This document shows, in pieces, positions 1 through 7,963 of a stretch of DNA of 64,000 nt. Where the stretch lies: contig JADKCL010000002.1 of the NCBI GenBank assembly GCA_016718825.1, forward strand, positions 248,001 to 312,000, written 5' to 3'. Under the pieces are notes generated by a model. The model had not been told where the DNA came from, did not search any database, and saw nothing but the letters and a program-made list of their open reading frames with translations. A program made the position numbers and the translations under genes. The stretch's first letter is position 1; the number at the start of each line of letters is the position of its first letter. This DNA is from Bacteroidota bacterium (lineage in GTDB: Bacteria; Bacteroidota; Bacteroidia; J057; JADKCL01).

Positions 1-978
1 GCCGCCGTGAATGGACGGGAAGGCATTCAAAAGGCAAGGGAGGAGAATCCTGATTTGATTCTTTGCGACATCATGATGCCCGAGATGGATGGCTATGCGG
101 TTTTGTTCTTGCTCAACAAGGACCCGAAAACGGCTGGAGTTCCGTTCATTTTCCTTACCGCGAAGGCAGATAAGAGCGAAATGCGCAAAGGAATGAACCT
201 TGGCGCGGATGATTACCTGACCAAACCTTATGAGGAAATGGAACTGCTCGACGCCATCGAGAGCCGTTTCAAGCGCAGTGAAATCGTGCGGAAAGACTTC
301 ACCAATGACTTGACAGGGTTAAATGCATTTTTGGATGAGGCCAAGGGCAAAGAAGCCTTGGGGAAACTTTCAGCCGACCGCAAAACCAGGGTTTTCAAGC
401 GCAAAGAGAATATCTATTACGAAGGCGAATATCCCAATAATCTCTATTTCATCATCAAAGGCAAGGTAAAAGGCTGGCGGATGAATGAGGACGGCAAGGA
501 ATTGATCACCGACCTTTACAAAACCGGTGAATTTCTCGGCTATTTGCCTTTGATTACGAATGTTCCCTTTACTGAAACTGCCACCGCCTTGGAGGAGACT
601 GAGGCAGCTTTGATCCCTAAAGATGACTTTTTGGAGTTGTTTCATCGTGATCGCGACGTGGCTTACCGGTTCATCAAGATGCTCGCAAGCAATGTGCATG
701 AAAAAGAAGAGAAGCTTTTGAGCCTCGCCTACAGCAGCGTGCGCGCGCGTGTCGCCGAGGCACTGTTGCACCTGCGTGATAGATATCAGGAGAAATCAAC
801 GGGACCTTTCAGCATCAGCATCTCCCGAGATGACCTTGCTGGAATGGTCGGCACAGCGACAGAATCGTTGATTCGCACGCTTTCTGAATTCAAAAACGAG
901 CATTTGCTTGAAATTTCAGGACGCGAAATCACCGTTCTGGATACCCACGGGCTTGAACGTGCGCGTCAGTACTATTGA
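1..978 (+). CDS. Response regulator: receiver domain fused to CRP/FNR-type regulator (5' partial)
   Basis: The reading frame is open to the first base, so the N-terminus lies outside the window. The visible part begins inside a CheY-like receiver domain, with the phospho-acceptor aspartate in LILCDIMMPEMDG (codon 67-69) and the conserved lysine in DDYLTKPYEE. After a short linker (about codon 100-130) comes a cyclic-nucleotide-binding jelly roll (VFKRKENIYYEGEYPNNLYF) and then a Crp-type winged helix-turn-helix (SRDDLAGMVGTATESLIRTL). It is thus a phosphorylation-dependent FNR/CRP-like transcription factor. The ligand is unknown, and I see no FNR cysteine cluster in the visible part. A universal stress protein follows 169 bases downstream, consistent with a redox or energy-stress regulator, though that link is inference. 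Confidence 0.9.
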   Translation, partial: AAVNGREGIQKAREENPDLILCDIMMPEMDGYAVLFLLNKDPKTAGVPFIFLTAKADKSEMRKGMNLGADDYLTKPYEEMELLDAIESRFKRSEIVRKDFTNDLTGLNAFLDEAKGKEALGKLSADRKTRVFKRKENIYYEGEYPNNLYFIIKGKVKGWRMNEDGKELITDLYKTGEFLGYLPLITNVPFTETATALEETEAALIPKDDFLELFHRDRDVAYRFIKMLASNVHEKEEKLLSLAYSSVRARVAEALLHLRDRYQEKSTGPFSISISRDDLAGMVGTATESLIRTLSEFKNEHLLEISGREITVLDTHGLERARQYY

Positions 979-1147
979 TTCGCTGAAATTCCATGAGAGA
1001 AATCAGTTTTTTCGCTGACCGTTTTCATATCAGTTTTACCGACTTGGGATCAGCTTTGTGGAGTCAAATTCAGTACCCAAAAGACATAACAGGGGTCGTA
1101 TTCTAAGAAATTGATTATTGGGCCGTTCCAAAGGAGTGCCGACAATT

Positions 1148-1594
1148 ATGAAACAGCGAAGCTATAAAGTCCTTGTGCCGATCGATTTCTCCGAACATTC
1201 GAGGTATGCAGTGGAATTTGCGCTGAATTCATTCGGTAGCCGCTTGACACATCTTTTTCTGCTCCATGCCTACAAGGAAAATAGCCCCGGAAATGCCCCT
1301 TTGATTTCATTGATCGACATTTTGCGTGAAAAATCAGAACGCCTGATGCAGCAGGAAGTCCTGAATTTGAAGCCATTGATCGATGAGGGCAATGTCATTC
1401 TGAAGACCTACAGCAGGTTTGACGGGTTCCTCCATTCGATTTCAGAAATCGCAAATTCAGAGGATGTCGATTTGGTGGTGATTGGCACAAATGGTCATAC
1501 CCACCCCAGACTCGATCAACGCGATGACGATCCGGGATTTCTGGTGCACAAACTCAACAAGCCCATCTTGCTGGTTCCAAAAATTGCTAATTAG
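1148..1594 (+). CDS. Universal stress protein (UspA family)
   Basis: A 148-residue single-domain UspA-like protein. It opens with the family's first strand and loop (YKVLVPIDFSEHSRYAVEFAL), and has the acidic DVDLVVIGTNGH segment before the C-terminal PILLVP strand. The usual ATP-binding G-x2-G-x9-G-S/T pattern is not clear: TNGHTHPRLDQRDDDPGF stands where it would be, so nucleotide binding is doubtful. The start is taken at the ATG at 1148 because AAGGAG lies at 1131-1136. A longer TTG-initiated frame from 1118 is possible but less likely. The gene sits between a receiver-CRP regulator and a peptidase. Confidence 0.85.
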   Translation: MKQRSYKVLVPIDFSEHSRYAVEFALNSFGSRLTHLFLLHAYKENSPGNAPLISLIDILREKSERLMQQEVLNLKPLIDEGNVILKTYSRFDGFLHSISEIANSEDVDLVVIGTNGHTHPRLDQRDDDPGFLVHKLNKPILLVPKIAN

Positions 1595-1680
1595 GCCGCA
1601 TTTTGGTTCCGAATTTGTCTGATTGACTCATTTTCGCTTCTTTTGAGCATTACAATTTTGTGATCTCCGATTCAGCGAAA

Positions 1681-3882
1681 ATGAAGAAAATTCAGTCCCC
1701 TTTCCTGCAAATCGCCATCCTGGCATTGATGCTGTTGGGCCAAGGTCAACTTGTGTCTGCTCAAAAACAGCAAATCGCCCTGGAAGACATCTGGCTCAAC
1801 GGGAAATTCAGACCCGACTTCCCCTCCGAATTCAATTGGATGAAGGACGATAACTTCTATACCGAGCTCGACGGGACCAAAATCGAAAAGTTCGGAATCA
1901 AGGATCAATCCAAAGTCGCGACGATTTTGGATATCGCGACCCTCAAAAATCCAGCCGATGGCAGCGAACTCCAAGTCGCCAGCTATCGTTTCAGTGATGA
2001 CGAAAGCAAATTGCTCCTGATCGGCGAGGCTACACCCATCTATCGCCACAGTACCAAGGAAGCTTGTTTCGTATGGGACAGCAAGTCCAATAAGGTCTAT
2101 CGCCTACACGAAGGCAGACCCATTTCCTTTGCGACTTTTTCTCCAGATGGCTCTTCGGTGGCCTACATGGCCGACAACAACCTCTTTGCCTACACCTTTG
2201 CCACCAACAAGGAATCCACGTTGAGCAACGATGGAAGTTGGGGAAACATCATCAATGGCGGTACCGACTGGGTATATGAGGAGGAATTTGCGTTCGACAA
2301 GGCCTTCGCTTGGTCGCCTGACAGCAAAAAGATCGCATTCTACCGCTTCGACGAAAGCAAGGTCCGCGAATTCAACATGGCCATCTACGGCGATTTGTAC
2401 CCCAAGGATTACAAATTCAAGTACCCAAAGGCAGGCGAGGCCAATGCCGCAGTAGAAATCCACATCTTCGACTTGGCCTCCCATGCGAAAGTGAAGGCTG
2501 ATGTCGGTCCTGAAGTTGATCAATACATCCCACGCATCACTTGGACCCAATCTTCAGAGAAGTTGGCCGTCATGCGCATGAACCGCCTTCAGAACCAGTT
2601 GGATGTATTGTTGGTGGATTCCAAATCCGGCAGCTCAAAGGTCATTCTCAGCGAAAAGGAGGATACCTATATTGAGCAACCCTCTGACAACCAATGGTTT
2701 TTTCTCAAAAACGGCAAGGAGTTCCTCTGGCAAAGCGAGGCCGATGGATACATGCATATTTACTTGTACGATCTTGAAGGCAAGCAACTCCGCCAAATCA
2801 CCAAAGGTAATTTTGACGTTTCCGAATTCTGTGCGCTAGACGAACAGCGCGGATTGATCTATTATTTGTCGACCGCAGACGGCCCGACAGAAAAGCAGTT
2901 GTACAGTGTTTCATTGGATGGAAAAAAGACGCAAAGACTCACGAAAGCAGCTGGTTTTCATGGAGTTTCGTTCAGTTCCAACAACAGCTATTATCTCGAC
3001 AGCTACAGCACCATCGATACGCCGCCCTACACAGGCTTGTACGATCACAAAGGCAGCGAGATCAAAATGCTGAAAGACAACGCCAAACTCAAAGGAGTTT
3101 TGGGCCAAATGAACATCTCCAAACCCGAATTTTTCAGCTTCAAAACAGGTGACGGAACCGAGCTGAATGGTTGGATGATCAAGCCTGCCGACTTTGACAA
3201 AACCAACAAATATCCCGTGTTGATGCATGTTTACGGCGGTCCGGGCAGTCAAACCGTCAAAAACGAATATGGAAACTCCAACTATATCTGGCATCAGATG
3301 TTGGCGCAGCAAGGCTATATCGTGGTATCCGTCGATAACCGCGGTACCGGAGCGAGGGGAGAGGCCTTCAAAAAATGCACCTATGGTCAGCTGGGGAAAT
3401 TGGAGGCAGAAGACCAAATCGAAGCAGCGAAATACCTCGGAACCCTGGAATACGTGAACAAAGAGCGAATCGGTATTTGGGGATGGAGCTTTGGCGGATA
3501 CATGACCTCGCTTTGTCTCACGAAAGGCAACGGAATTTTCAAAATGGGCATTGCGGTTGCGCCGGTGACCACTTGGAGGTTTTACGACACGATTTACACC
3601 GAGCGGTACCTGAAAACACCGCAGCTGAATGCCAGTGGCTATGATGACAACAGCCCGATCAAATTTGCCAAGCAACTGAAAGGATCCTATTTGCTGGTTC
3701 ACGGTACGGCCGACGACAACGTCCACTTCCAAAACTCAATGGCTTGGGTCGATGCATTGGTGAGCGCCAATATCCCCTTTGAAATGGCGTTTTATCCCAA
3801 CAAAAATCACGGGATCTACGGAGGCGCTACGCGGTTCCACCTTTACAACAGGATGACGCAATTTCTGAAGGCGAATCTTTGA
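1681..3882 (+). CDS. Dipeptidyl peptidase IV (S9B serine peptidase), exported
   Basis: A 733-residue prolyl dipeptidyl aminopeptidase. A Sec signal peptide (about residues 1-31, ending LVSAQ) sends it to the periplasm or outer surface. Residues about 45-470 form the eight-bladed beta-propeller and carry the DWVYEEE motif (E200-E202) that holds the substrate N-terminus in DPP4. The C-terminal alpha/beta-hydrolase domain holds a complete triad: Ser603 in GWSFGGY, Asp678 in HGTADDNVH and His710 in NKNHGI. The Asp-to-His spacing of 32 equals that of human DPP4. It should remove X-Pro or X-Ala dipeptides during peptide scavenging. The start is the ATG at 1681, directly before a Lys-rich signal peptide n-region. 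A terminator hairpin follows at 3909. Confidence 0.93.
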   Translation: MKKIQSPFLQIAILALMLLGQGQLVSAQKQQIALEDIWLNGKFRPDFPSEFNWMKDDNFYTELDGTKIEKFGIKDQSKVATILDIATLKNPADGSELQVASYRFSDDESKLLLIGEATPIYRHSTKEACFVWDSKSNKVYRLHEGRPISFATFSPDGSSVAYMADNNLFAYTFATNKESTLSNDGSWGNIINGGTDWVYEEEFAFDKAFAWSPDSKKIAFYRFDESKVREFNMAIYGDLYPKDYKFKYPKAGEANAAVEIHIFDLASHAKVKADVGPEVDQYIPRITWTQSSEKLAVMRMNRLQNQLDVLLVDSKSGSSKVILSEKEDTYIEQPSDNQWFFLKNGKEFLWQSEADGYMHIYLYDLEGKQLRQITKGNFDVSEFCALDEQRGLIYYLSTADGPTEKQLYSVSLDGKKTQRLTKAAGFHGVSFSSNNSYYLDSYSTIDTPPYTGLYDHKGSEIKMLKDNAKLKGVLGQMNISKPEFFSFKTGDGTELNGWMIKPADFDKTNKYPVLMHVYGGPGSQTVKNEYGNSNYIWHQMLAQQGYIVVSVDNRGTGARGEAFKKCTYGQLGKLEAEDQIEAAKYLGTLEYVNKERIGIWGWSFGGYMTSLCLTKGNGIFKMGIAVAPVTTWRFYDTIYTERYLKTPQLNASGYDDNSPIKFAKQLKGSYLLVHGTADDNVHFQNSMAWVDALVSANIPFEMAFYPNKNHGIYGGATRFHLYNRMTQFLKANL

Positions 3883-3908
3883 TTTTAGCCTGCTGCGCAA
3901 CATTTTAA

Positions 3909-3942
3909 ACGCGATGAGTCTGGCGATTCATCGCGTTTTTTA
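3909..3942 (+). terminator. Rho-independent terminator after the DPP4 gene
   Basis: Nine-base stem ACGCGATGA / TCATCGCGT (3909-3917 with 3928-3936), a 10-base loop, then a run of T to 3941. It lies 26 bases past the stop codon. Confidence 0.85.
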
Positions 3943-4287
3943 TTCCTCTTGGAACGAAGGTCAGTTATCCAAGGCAGGTGTCACGTGCTTTTCCAAGCAT
4001 TGTTCGGAAATGATCAGGCGATCAGAAGTGGTTAGGCTTGGAGTGCAAGTCACTGGTGCTCAATGCTGTTTCTCAACTTGAAACAGCATTCAAAAACGAC
4101 CGGTTTTTGGATTGCTAGAGGTGGATAAAAACATTACCCGCATCGACAACCGATGATTTCAAATGCAACGAGCAAAGAAAATGCGTGATGGGGCTGTGCA
4201 GACGATGAACAGTAACTTCAATATGGAACTTCGTCACGCCCAAGAAAACTCGGTTGTACCTGGTGCAATTGGGCTGGGTGCAAAAAC
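3943..4287. other. Intergenic stretch without a gene, containing one strong hairpin
   Basis: About 345 bases between two terminators. I see no plausible coding frame, promoter or RNA gene. The only clear structure is the 11-base inverted repeat at 4062-4090. Confidence 0.6.
4062..4090. repeat. Perfect 11-base inverted repeat (stem-loop)
   Basis: AATGCTGTTTC (4062-4072) pairs without mismatch with GAAACAGCATT (4080-4090) across a 7-base loop. No T-tract follows on either strand, and the neighbouring genes already have their own terminators, so the function is unknown. Confidence 0.7.
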
Positions 4288-4317
4288 AAAGCGGCCCATG
4301 TTTCCATGGGCCGCTTT
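4288..4317 (-). terminator. Terminator of the repeat-containing lipoprotein gene
   Basis: Stem AAAGCGGCCCATG / CATGGGCCGCTTT (4288-4300 with 4305-4317) with a 4-base loop. Read on the minus strand it is followed by TGTTTTTG, giving a standard terminator 22 bases past the stop. Confidence 0.85.
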
Positions 4318-4339
4318 CAAGTCTTAGTCAGTCAGCAAA

Positions 4340-4786
4340 TTATTTGCCTTTGATGGCGTCTTTGCCTGACTTAGGAGTTTCGGTGGTGCCTTTGATGGCA
4401 TCTTTGCCAGAGGTAGGAGTACCTGTGCCGCCTTTGATCGCGTCCTTGCCAGTCTTAGGATCTGGGGTTGGAGTTGGGGTTGGCTGCGGGGTAGGGGTTG
4501 GAGCTGGCTTCACAACTTTCGGACGTGGCTTGCCGGTCTTTGCCGCTTCAGCATCAGCCAAAGAGTCAGCAACAAACTGAGCGCGTGCAGAGTCCGCAGC
4601 TGCCACAGCAGCCAATGAATCCATACGTGCTTGCTCAGCAGCAGCTTGGATTTGCATCAAGGAGTCATTCGAGATCGAATCCCTGATGGCTTTCAAACGG
4701 GCTTCTTCAGCAGCGCTGTCGCCGCAAGACATGATGCCCAACACGGCCACAAAGAGGCCAAAGGTCATAATGAGTGCTTTTTTCAT
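4340..4786 (-). CDS. Putative lipoprotein with coiled-coil body and GKDAIKG repeats
   Basis: A 148-residue protein of unknown function. The N-terminus (MKKALIMTFGLFVAVLGIMSC) is a lipoprotein signal with the lipid cysteine at residue 21. Residues about 25-85 are Ala/Asp/Ser/Arg-rich and probably a helical coiled coil with recurring DSL or DSA steps. Residues about 90-112 are a Pro-Thr-rich linker. The tail contains GKDAIKG three times with a 14-residue period, encoded by a 42-base DNA repeat. It is monocistronic, with a promoter at 4847-4878 and its own terminator. The repeat and linker suggest a periplasmic spacer or cell-wall-interacting lipoprotein, but this is inference only. Confidence 0.75.
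   Translation of the reverse strand: MKKALIMTFGLFVAVLGIMSCGDSAAEEARLKAIRDSISNDSLMQIQAAAEQARMDSLAAVAAADSARAQFVADSLADAEAAKTGKPRPKVVKPAPTPTPQPTPTPTPDPKTGKDAIKGGTGTPTSGKDAIKGTTETPKSGKDAIKGK
4349..4450 (-). repeat. 42-base tandem repeat encoding GKDAIKG units
   Basis: Three near-identical 18-base cores (starting at 4349, 4391 and 4433) spaced exactly 42 bases apart, inside the C-terminal codons of the lipoprotein gene. Confidence 0.8.
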
Positions 4787-5172
4787 GATCGGAAATAGCT
4801 TTTAATTAAAAACAACTTAAAAATTGATCGGTATTTAATCCGGCGACAAAGGTAATGCAAAAAATATTCTCTATGCAACTACTGGTCAATAGATTTATTC
4901 ATCGGCAAAGTGGCTATCCGTCAACGTTCAATGCAAACCGATTCCGGCTTTGCTCTATCGTCGGTTCCGCCCCTGCTCAATTTTCTGCGAGGATCATCCG
5001 AAATCTTGTTCTTTCAATGCCTCTTTATTGCTTGGAAACGTTTTGAAATCAGGAAATCAACAAGGTTAGGGACCTTGTATAAAATTCTGCCGCCTTTGAT
5101 GCATTCCGAATTCACATTCTATCTATATTGTCACACTGTTTGATAGTAGTCCAAAAAATTAATCAATTAGGT
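4787..5172. other. Intergenic region between divergent lipoprotein genes
   Basis: About 386 bases. It holds the minus-strand promoter at 4847-4878 and the leader of the rightward EGF-like lipoprotein gene. Short open frames here lack ribosome sites and codon character. No RNA gene was recognised. Confidence 0.5.
4847..4878 (-). promoter_or_regulatory. Bacteroidota-type promoter for the repeat lipoprotein
   Basis: On the minus strand TTG (4878-4876) is followed after 21 bases by TACCTTTG (4854-4847), matching the phylum's -33/-7 consensus TTTG and TAnnTTTG. The start codon lies 60 bases downstream. Confidence 0.55.
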
Positions 5173-5679
5173 ATGAAAAACATTAAAATTGGCTGGATTG
5201 CCACATTTGTTATTTTGGTGTCAATGGTATTCGCAAGCTGCGCAGATGAGTGCAAGGACGTCGTTTGCGTCCAAGGCGAATGCGCGGAAGGTGACTGCGT
5301 CTGTAATACCGGCTATGAAGGCCTGGATTGCAGCGTGCCATTCAATGCAAAATTCTCGGGCACCTATACTTTGATCGAATCTTGCACCACGACCGGCAAT
5401 GACACTTATGATGTAGTCGTGACGCCAGACTCCACCAATCCGTCCCGCGCTAAACTCACCAATCTTTACCGCGAACCAGATCAACTGATTTTGTTGATTG
5501 GCAATGATGGTGTCAGTTTCACGATTGACTCTACAAGCGTGAGCGGTGGCAAACTCGTTTCTTCAGGAGCGTGTACATCCAATGAAGCTGGAACCACAAT
5601 CAATCTATCCTACAAGTTTGTCAGTTCCTCGAGTTCGCCGACCGAAACATGTACCGCTACTTTGACACGTCAGCCTTGA
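5173..5679 (+). CDS. EGF-like-module lipoprotein, paralogue 1 of 4
   Basis: A 168-residue lipoprotein of unknown function. The lipid cysteine is Cys23 (VFASC). It is followed at once by a compact six-cysteine module, Cys27, 32, 37, 42, 44 and 53, ending CVCNTGYEGLDC, which is the classic C-x-C-x8-C with Gly-Tyr-x-Gly of EGF/laminin-type domains. The remaining ~115 residues form a beta-rich domain with one cysteine near its start (LIESCTTTG) and one near its end (TETCTATLTRQ), both kept in the other three copies and probably disulfide-bonded. The ATG at 5173 is chosen because it starts the signal peptide; an upstream frame from 5128 has no ribosome site. First of four tandem paralogues. Confidence 0.82.
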   Translation: MKNIKIGWIATFVILVSMVFASCADECKDVVCVQGECAEGDCVCNTGYEGLDCSVPFNAKFSGTYTLIESCTTTGNDTYDVVVTPDSTNPSRAKLTNLYREPDQLILLIGNDGVSFTIDSTSVSGGKLVSSGACTSNEAGTTINLSYKFVSSSSSPTETCTATLTRQP

Positions 5680-5795
5680 TAGAAATCTGTGGATCTTCGA
5701 CGGGTTTTGCCGCTTTTATCGCAGCAAGGACTTGGAAATCAGGCAATGTCTCGATTCTAGGACAAGTGGAAAGAAGTTGTGCGCTGAAATGATGC

Positions 5796-5822
5796 TTGTG
5801 AAAATAAAATCTAGTATATTTG
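5796..5822 (+). promoter_or_regulatory. Promoter for EGF-like lipoprotein 2
   Basis: A perfect -7 element TATATTTG at 5815-5822, preceded by TTG at 5796 with a 16-base spacer (a little short). The start codon is at 5866. Confidence 0.55.
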
Positions 5823-5865
5823 CCTCGTTATTTTTTTTAATCCAGTTATTAATACCAAAAAAGTT

Positions 5866-6372
5866 ATGAAAAACATGAAATTCGGCTTCATCGGAGCCCT
5901 TGCTATTGCAGCAACAATGTTCTTCACAGGTTGTGCTGACGAGTGTAAAGACATCGTTTGCGCAAACGGCGAGTGTGTTGACGGCGCTTGCGTCTGCGAC
6001 GCTGGCTACGAAGGCACACTTTGCGACGCAGCACTCAATGCTAAGTTCTCCGGATCTTACAGCAACACCGAAACTTGCAACCCTTCAGGCCCTGCTGGTC
6101 CATACACCATCACTTTGAATCCAAAAAGTGGTAGCGCAACCGAGGTCAATTTTGTTGGTCTCTGGGAAGTTCCTTCAAACATCGTAATGGGAACTGTCGG
6201 AACTGACGGGATTTCTTTCACAATTGAGCGTCAAGTGATCACCACTGGCTTTGATGTTTCTGCCACTGGTACATCCAATGCTGATGGCTCGACCATCAAC
6301 ATCACCTACAGCGTCTTCGAAACCGGTGTTACCACCGCTGCTGACGTTTGTACTGCAGTTTTGACGAAGTAA
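5866..6372 (+). CDS. EGF-like-module lipoprotein, paralogue 2 of 4
   Basis: A 168-residue lipoprotein with the same plan as its left neighbour. It has lipid Cys23 (FFTGC), EGF-like cysteines 27, 32, 37, 42, 44 and 53 (ending CVCDAGYEGTLC), then a beta-rich domain bounded by NTETCNPSG and DVCTAVLTK. The LWEVPSNIV and FTIERQVITTGF segments recur in copy 3 almost unchanged, so copies 2 and 3 are the closest pair. It has its own promoter (5796-5822) and terminator (6392-6423), so it is probably monocistronic. Export and surface anchoring are expected from the signal; partner and function are unknown. Confidence 0.83.
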   Translation: MKNMKFGFIGALAIAATMFFTGCADECKDIVCANGECVDGACVCDAGYEGTLCDAALNAKFSGSYSNTETCNPSGPAGPYTITLNPKSGSATEVNFVGLWEVPSNIVMGTVGTDGISFTIERQVITTGFDVSATGTSNADGSTINITYSVFETGVTTAADVCTAVLTK

Positions 6373-6391
6373 TTCGATCAAGTTTGATAAC

Positions 6392-6423
6392 AAAAAAAGC
6401 TCTGCAGACGCAGGGCTTTTTTT
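6392..6423 (+). terminator. Terminator after EGF-like lipoprotein 2
   Basis: Stem AAGCTCTGC / GCAGGGCTT (one G-U pair) flanked by A and T runs, starting 20 bases after the stop codon. Confidence 0.85.
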
Positions 6424-6600
6424 GTGCCTTGATTTTTTGTTGTGGCAGCACATACATTTCACAGGTTTTGTGATGCCGCCTTCATCTTCGCAGGCACTAC
6501 GCCTTGGGTCGAACTTAGAATTTCAATGTCTTTTTTGCAGCATTCCCCAAATTCCCTAACTTTCAACTTCAAATGTCCTCCAACGATGGTGAATATAGAT

Positions 6601-7113
6601 ATGCGTAAGGCCTTCAATATCAGTTTAATATTGCTCTCGCTAGCTTGGGTGAGCTCGATGGGGGCTTGCAGTGACGCTTGTCAGGATGTACAATGCGTCA
6701 ATGGCACCTGCTCAGATGGTGAGTGTTCCTGCGCAGCTGGGTACAGTGGACCTGATTGCGCAAGCGCTTTGAATTCCCGGTTTGATGGTGATTTCGCCTT
6801 GACCCAAAATTGCCTGATTCCAGGGAACGAAACCGATACGGTCACGCTTGCTGCCAAATCGAGCGGCCCCCGCGATTTCACCATCCTCGGACTTTGGGGG
6901 GCACCACAAAATCTGGTTACAGCCGTCATCGATGAAAATGGGACTTCCTTTGTCCTCGAACGTCAAGCCATCATCACAGGATTTGAAGTGGAGGCCTTTG
7001 TCGGAACGATTTCTTCAGATGGCAATACCGTCAACTTGACCTACAGCATCTTTGAAACCGGAGATACCGTGGCGATGGATCAATGTACAGCAACCATGCA
7101 AAAATTGCAATGA
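6601..7113 (+). CDS. EGF-like-module lipoprotein, paralogue 3 of 4
   Basis: A 170-residue lipoprotein: lipid Cys23 (SMGAC), EGF-like cysteines at 27, 32, 37, 42, 44 and 53 (CSCAAGYSGPDC), then the shared beta-rich domain with LGLWGAPQNLV and the closing DQCTATMQK. The ATG at 6601 gives a normal signal peptide; an in-frame ATG at 6586 adds five residues and cannot be excluded. The stop overlaps the start of the next paralogue in an ATGA at 7110-7113, so copies 3 and 4 are translationally coupled. Confidence 0.82.
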   Translation: MRKAFNISLILLSLAWVSSMGACSDACQDVQCVNGTCSDGECSCAAGYSGPDCASALNSRFDGDFALTQNCLIPGNETDTVTLAAKSSGPRDFTILGLWGAPQNLVTAVIDENGTSFVLERQAIITGFEVEAFVGTISSDGNTVNLTYSIFETGDTVAMDQCTATMQKLQ

Positions 7114-7613
7114 AACGGAATCTCAACTTTCTCGCTTCAGCCATCGCGATGTTACTGCTTGTAACCGCATTTTTGGGTTGCCGGGACAAATGCAAGCGCG
7201 TCACCTGCGTCAATGGAACCTGTGTGGATGGCACATGCAATTGCGATTCGGGGTACTTTCAAGAGGACTGCGGATCGGTAATCAACGTAGGATTCGTCGG
7301 AACCTGGACAAGCACCGAGGCATGTACTGCAGGTTCAGATGGTGGGTCGGTAGCCGTCGCAGTATCAGGCGCGAGCAAAACGGAAGTAAGCCTGGTCGGA
7401 TTGTGGGATTTTGTTGATGACACGATTCGTGCAACTGTTGGACCCAATGGTCTGGATGTCAGTATCGCACGCCAAGCCGTTGGCGCGGTAGAAGTAGCAG
7501 GAGAGGGCCTTGCCAATGCATCACAAGACGAATTGAACTTGACTTACCGTGTTTACAATACGGGGCAGACTGTTGCCTTTGATGTTTGCACTGCGGCATT
7601 GACAAAGAACTAG
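7110..7613 (+). CDS. EGF-like-module lipoprotein, paralogue 4 of 4
   Basis: A 167-residue lipoprotein: lipid Cys24 (FLGC), EGF-like cysteines at 28, 33, 38, 43, 45 and 54 (CNCDSGYFQEDC, which lacks the second conserved Gly of the motif), and the shared domain with VGLWDFVDDTI and the closing DVCTAALTK. The start is fixed by the 4-base ATGA overlap with copy 3. It is the most diverged of the set, with more basic residues in the first EGF loop (RDKCKRVTC). Confidence 0.83.
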   Translation: MKRNLNFLASAIAMLLLVTAFLGCRDKCKRVTCVNGTCVDGTCNCDSGYFQEDCGSVINVGFVGTWTSTEACTAGSDGGSVAVAVSGASKTEVSLVGLWDFVDDTIRATVGPNGLDVSIARQAVGAVEVAGEGLANASQDELNLTYRVYNTGQTVAFDVCTAALTKN

Positions 7614-7963
7614 GCCTCGCGGATTGGTCGAATCGCTTTTCAAGGATAGCGTGGCAACGGCAAGCCAATTATCCCGAAATTCATTTCCAACATTCTTGAG
7701 ACCAAGGCAGGTCGCCACAATGGGAAAAAACCTTGGAGGGCCAGCCGTTTCCTTGCCTGGCGAGCGAGGTTAAATGCATTGAAATTCAGGTATTCATGCG
7801 GAAGAATTCCGGATTGGGCAACCAAATTGGTCCCGTCAATGAGGCGCATCTTGGGTCCGACCTTTTTTTCATACAACGTGGATATCCAAACAATATCCTG
7901 CTTGGATTTGGCGTTGAATTCTAAAAATCCTTATATTAGCCCTTAGTTTTAGAAAAACTTAAA
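7614..7963. other. Intergenic region upstream of a lipoprotein gene
   Basis: 350 bases. Near the right end TTTG (7907-7910), a 21-base spacer and TATATTAG (7932-7939) make a possible promoter for the next gene. Short open frames on both strands lack support. No terminator hairpin was found after the stop at 7613. Confidence 0.45.

Noticed and set aside
4062..4090. Terminator
   Set aside because: No T-tract on either strand, and it does not follow a gene directly.
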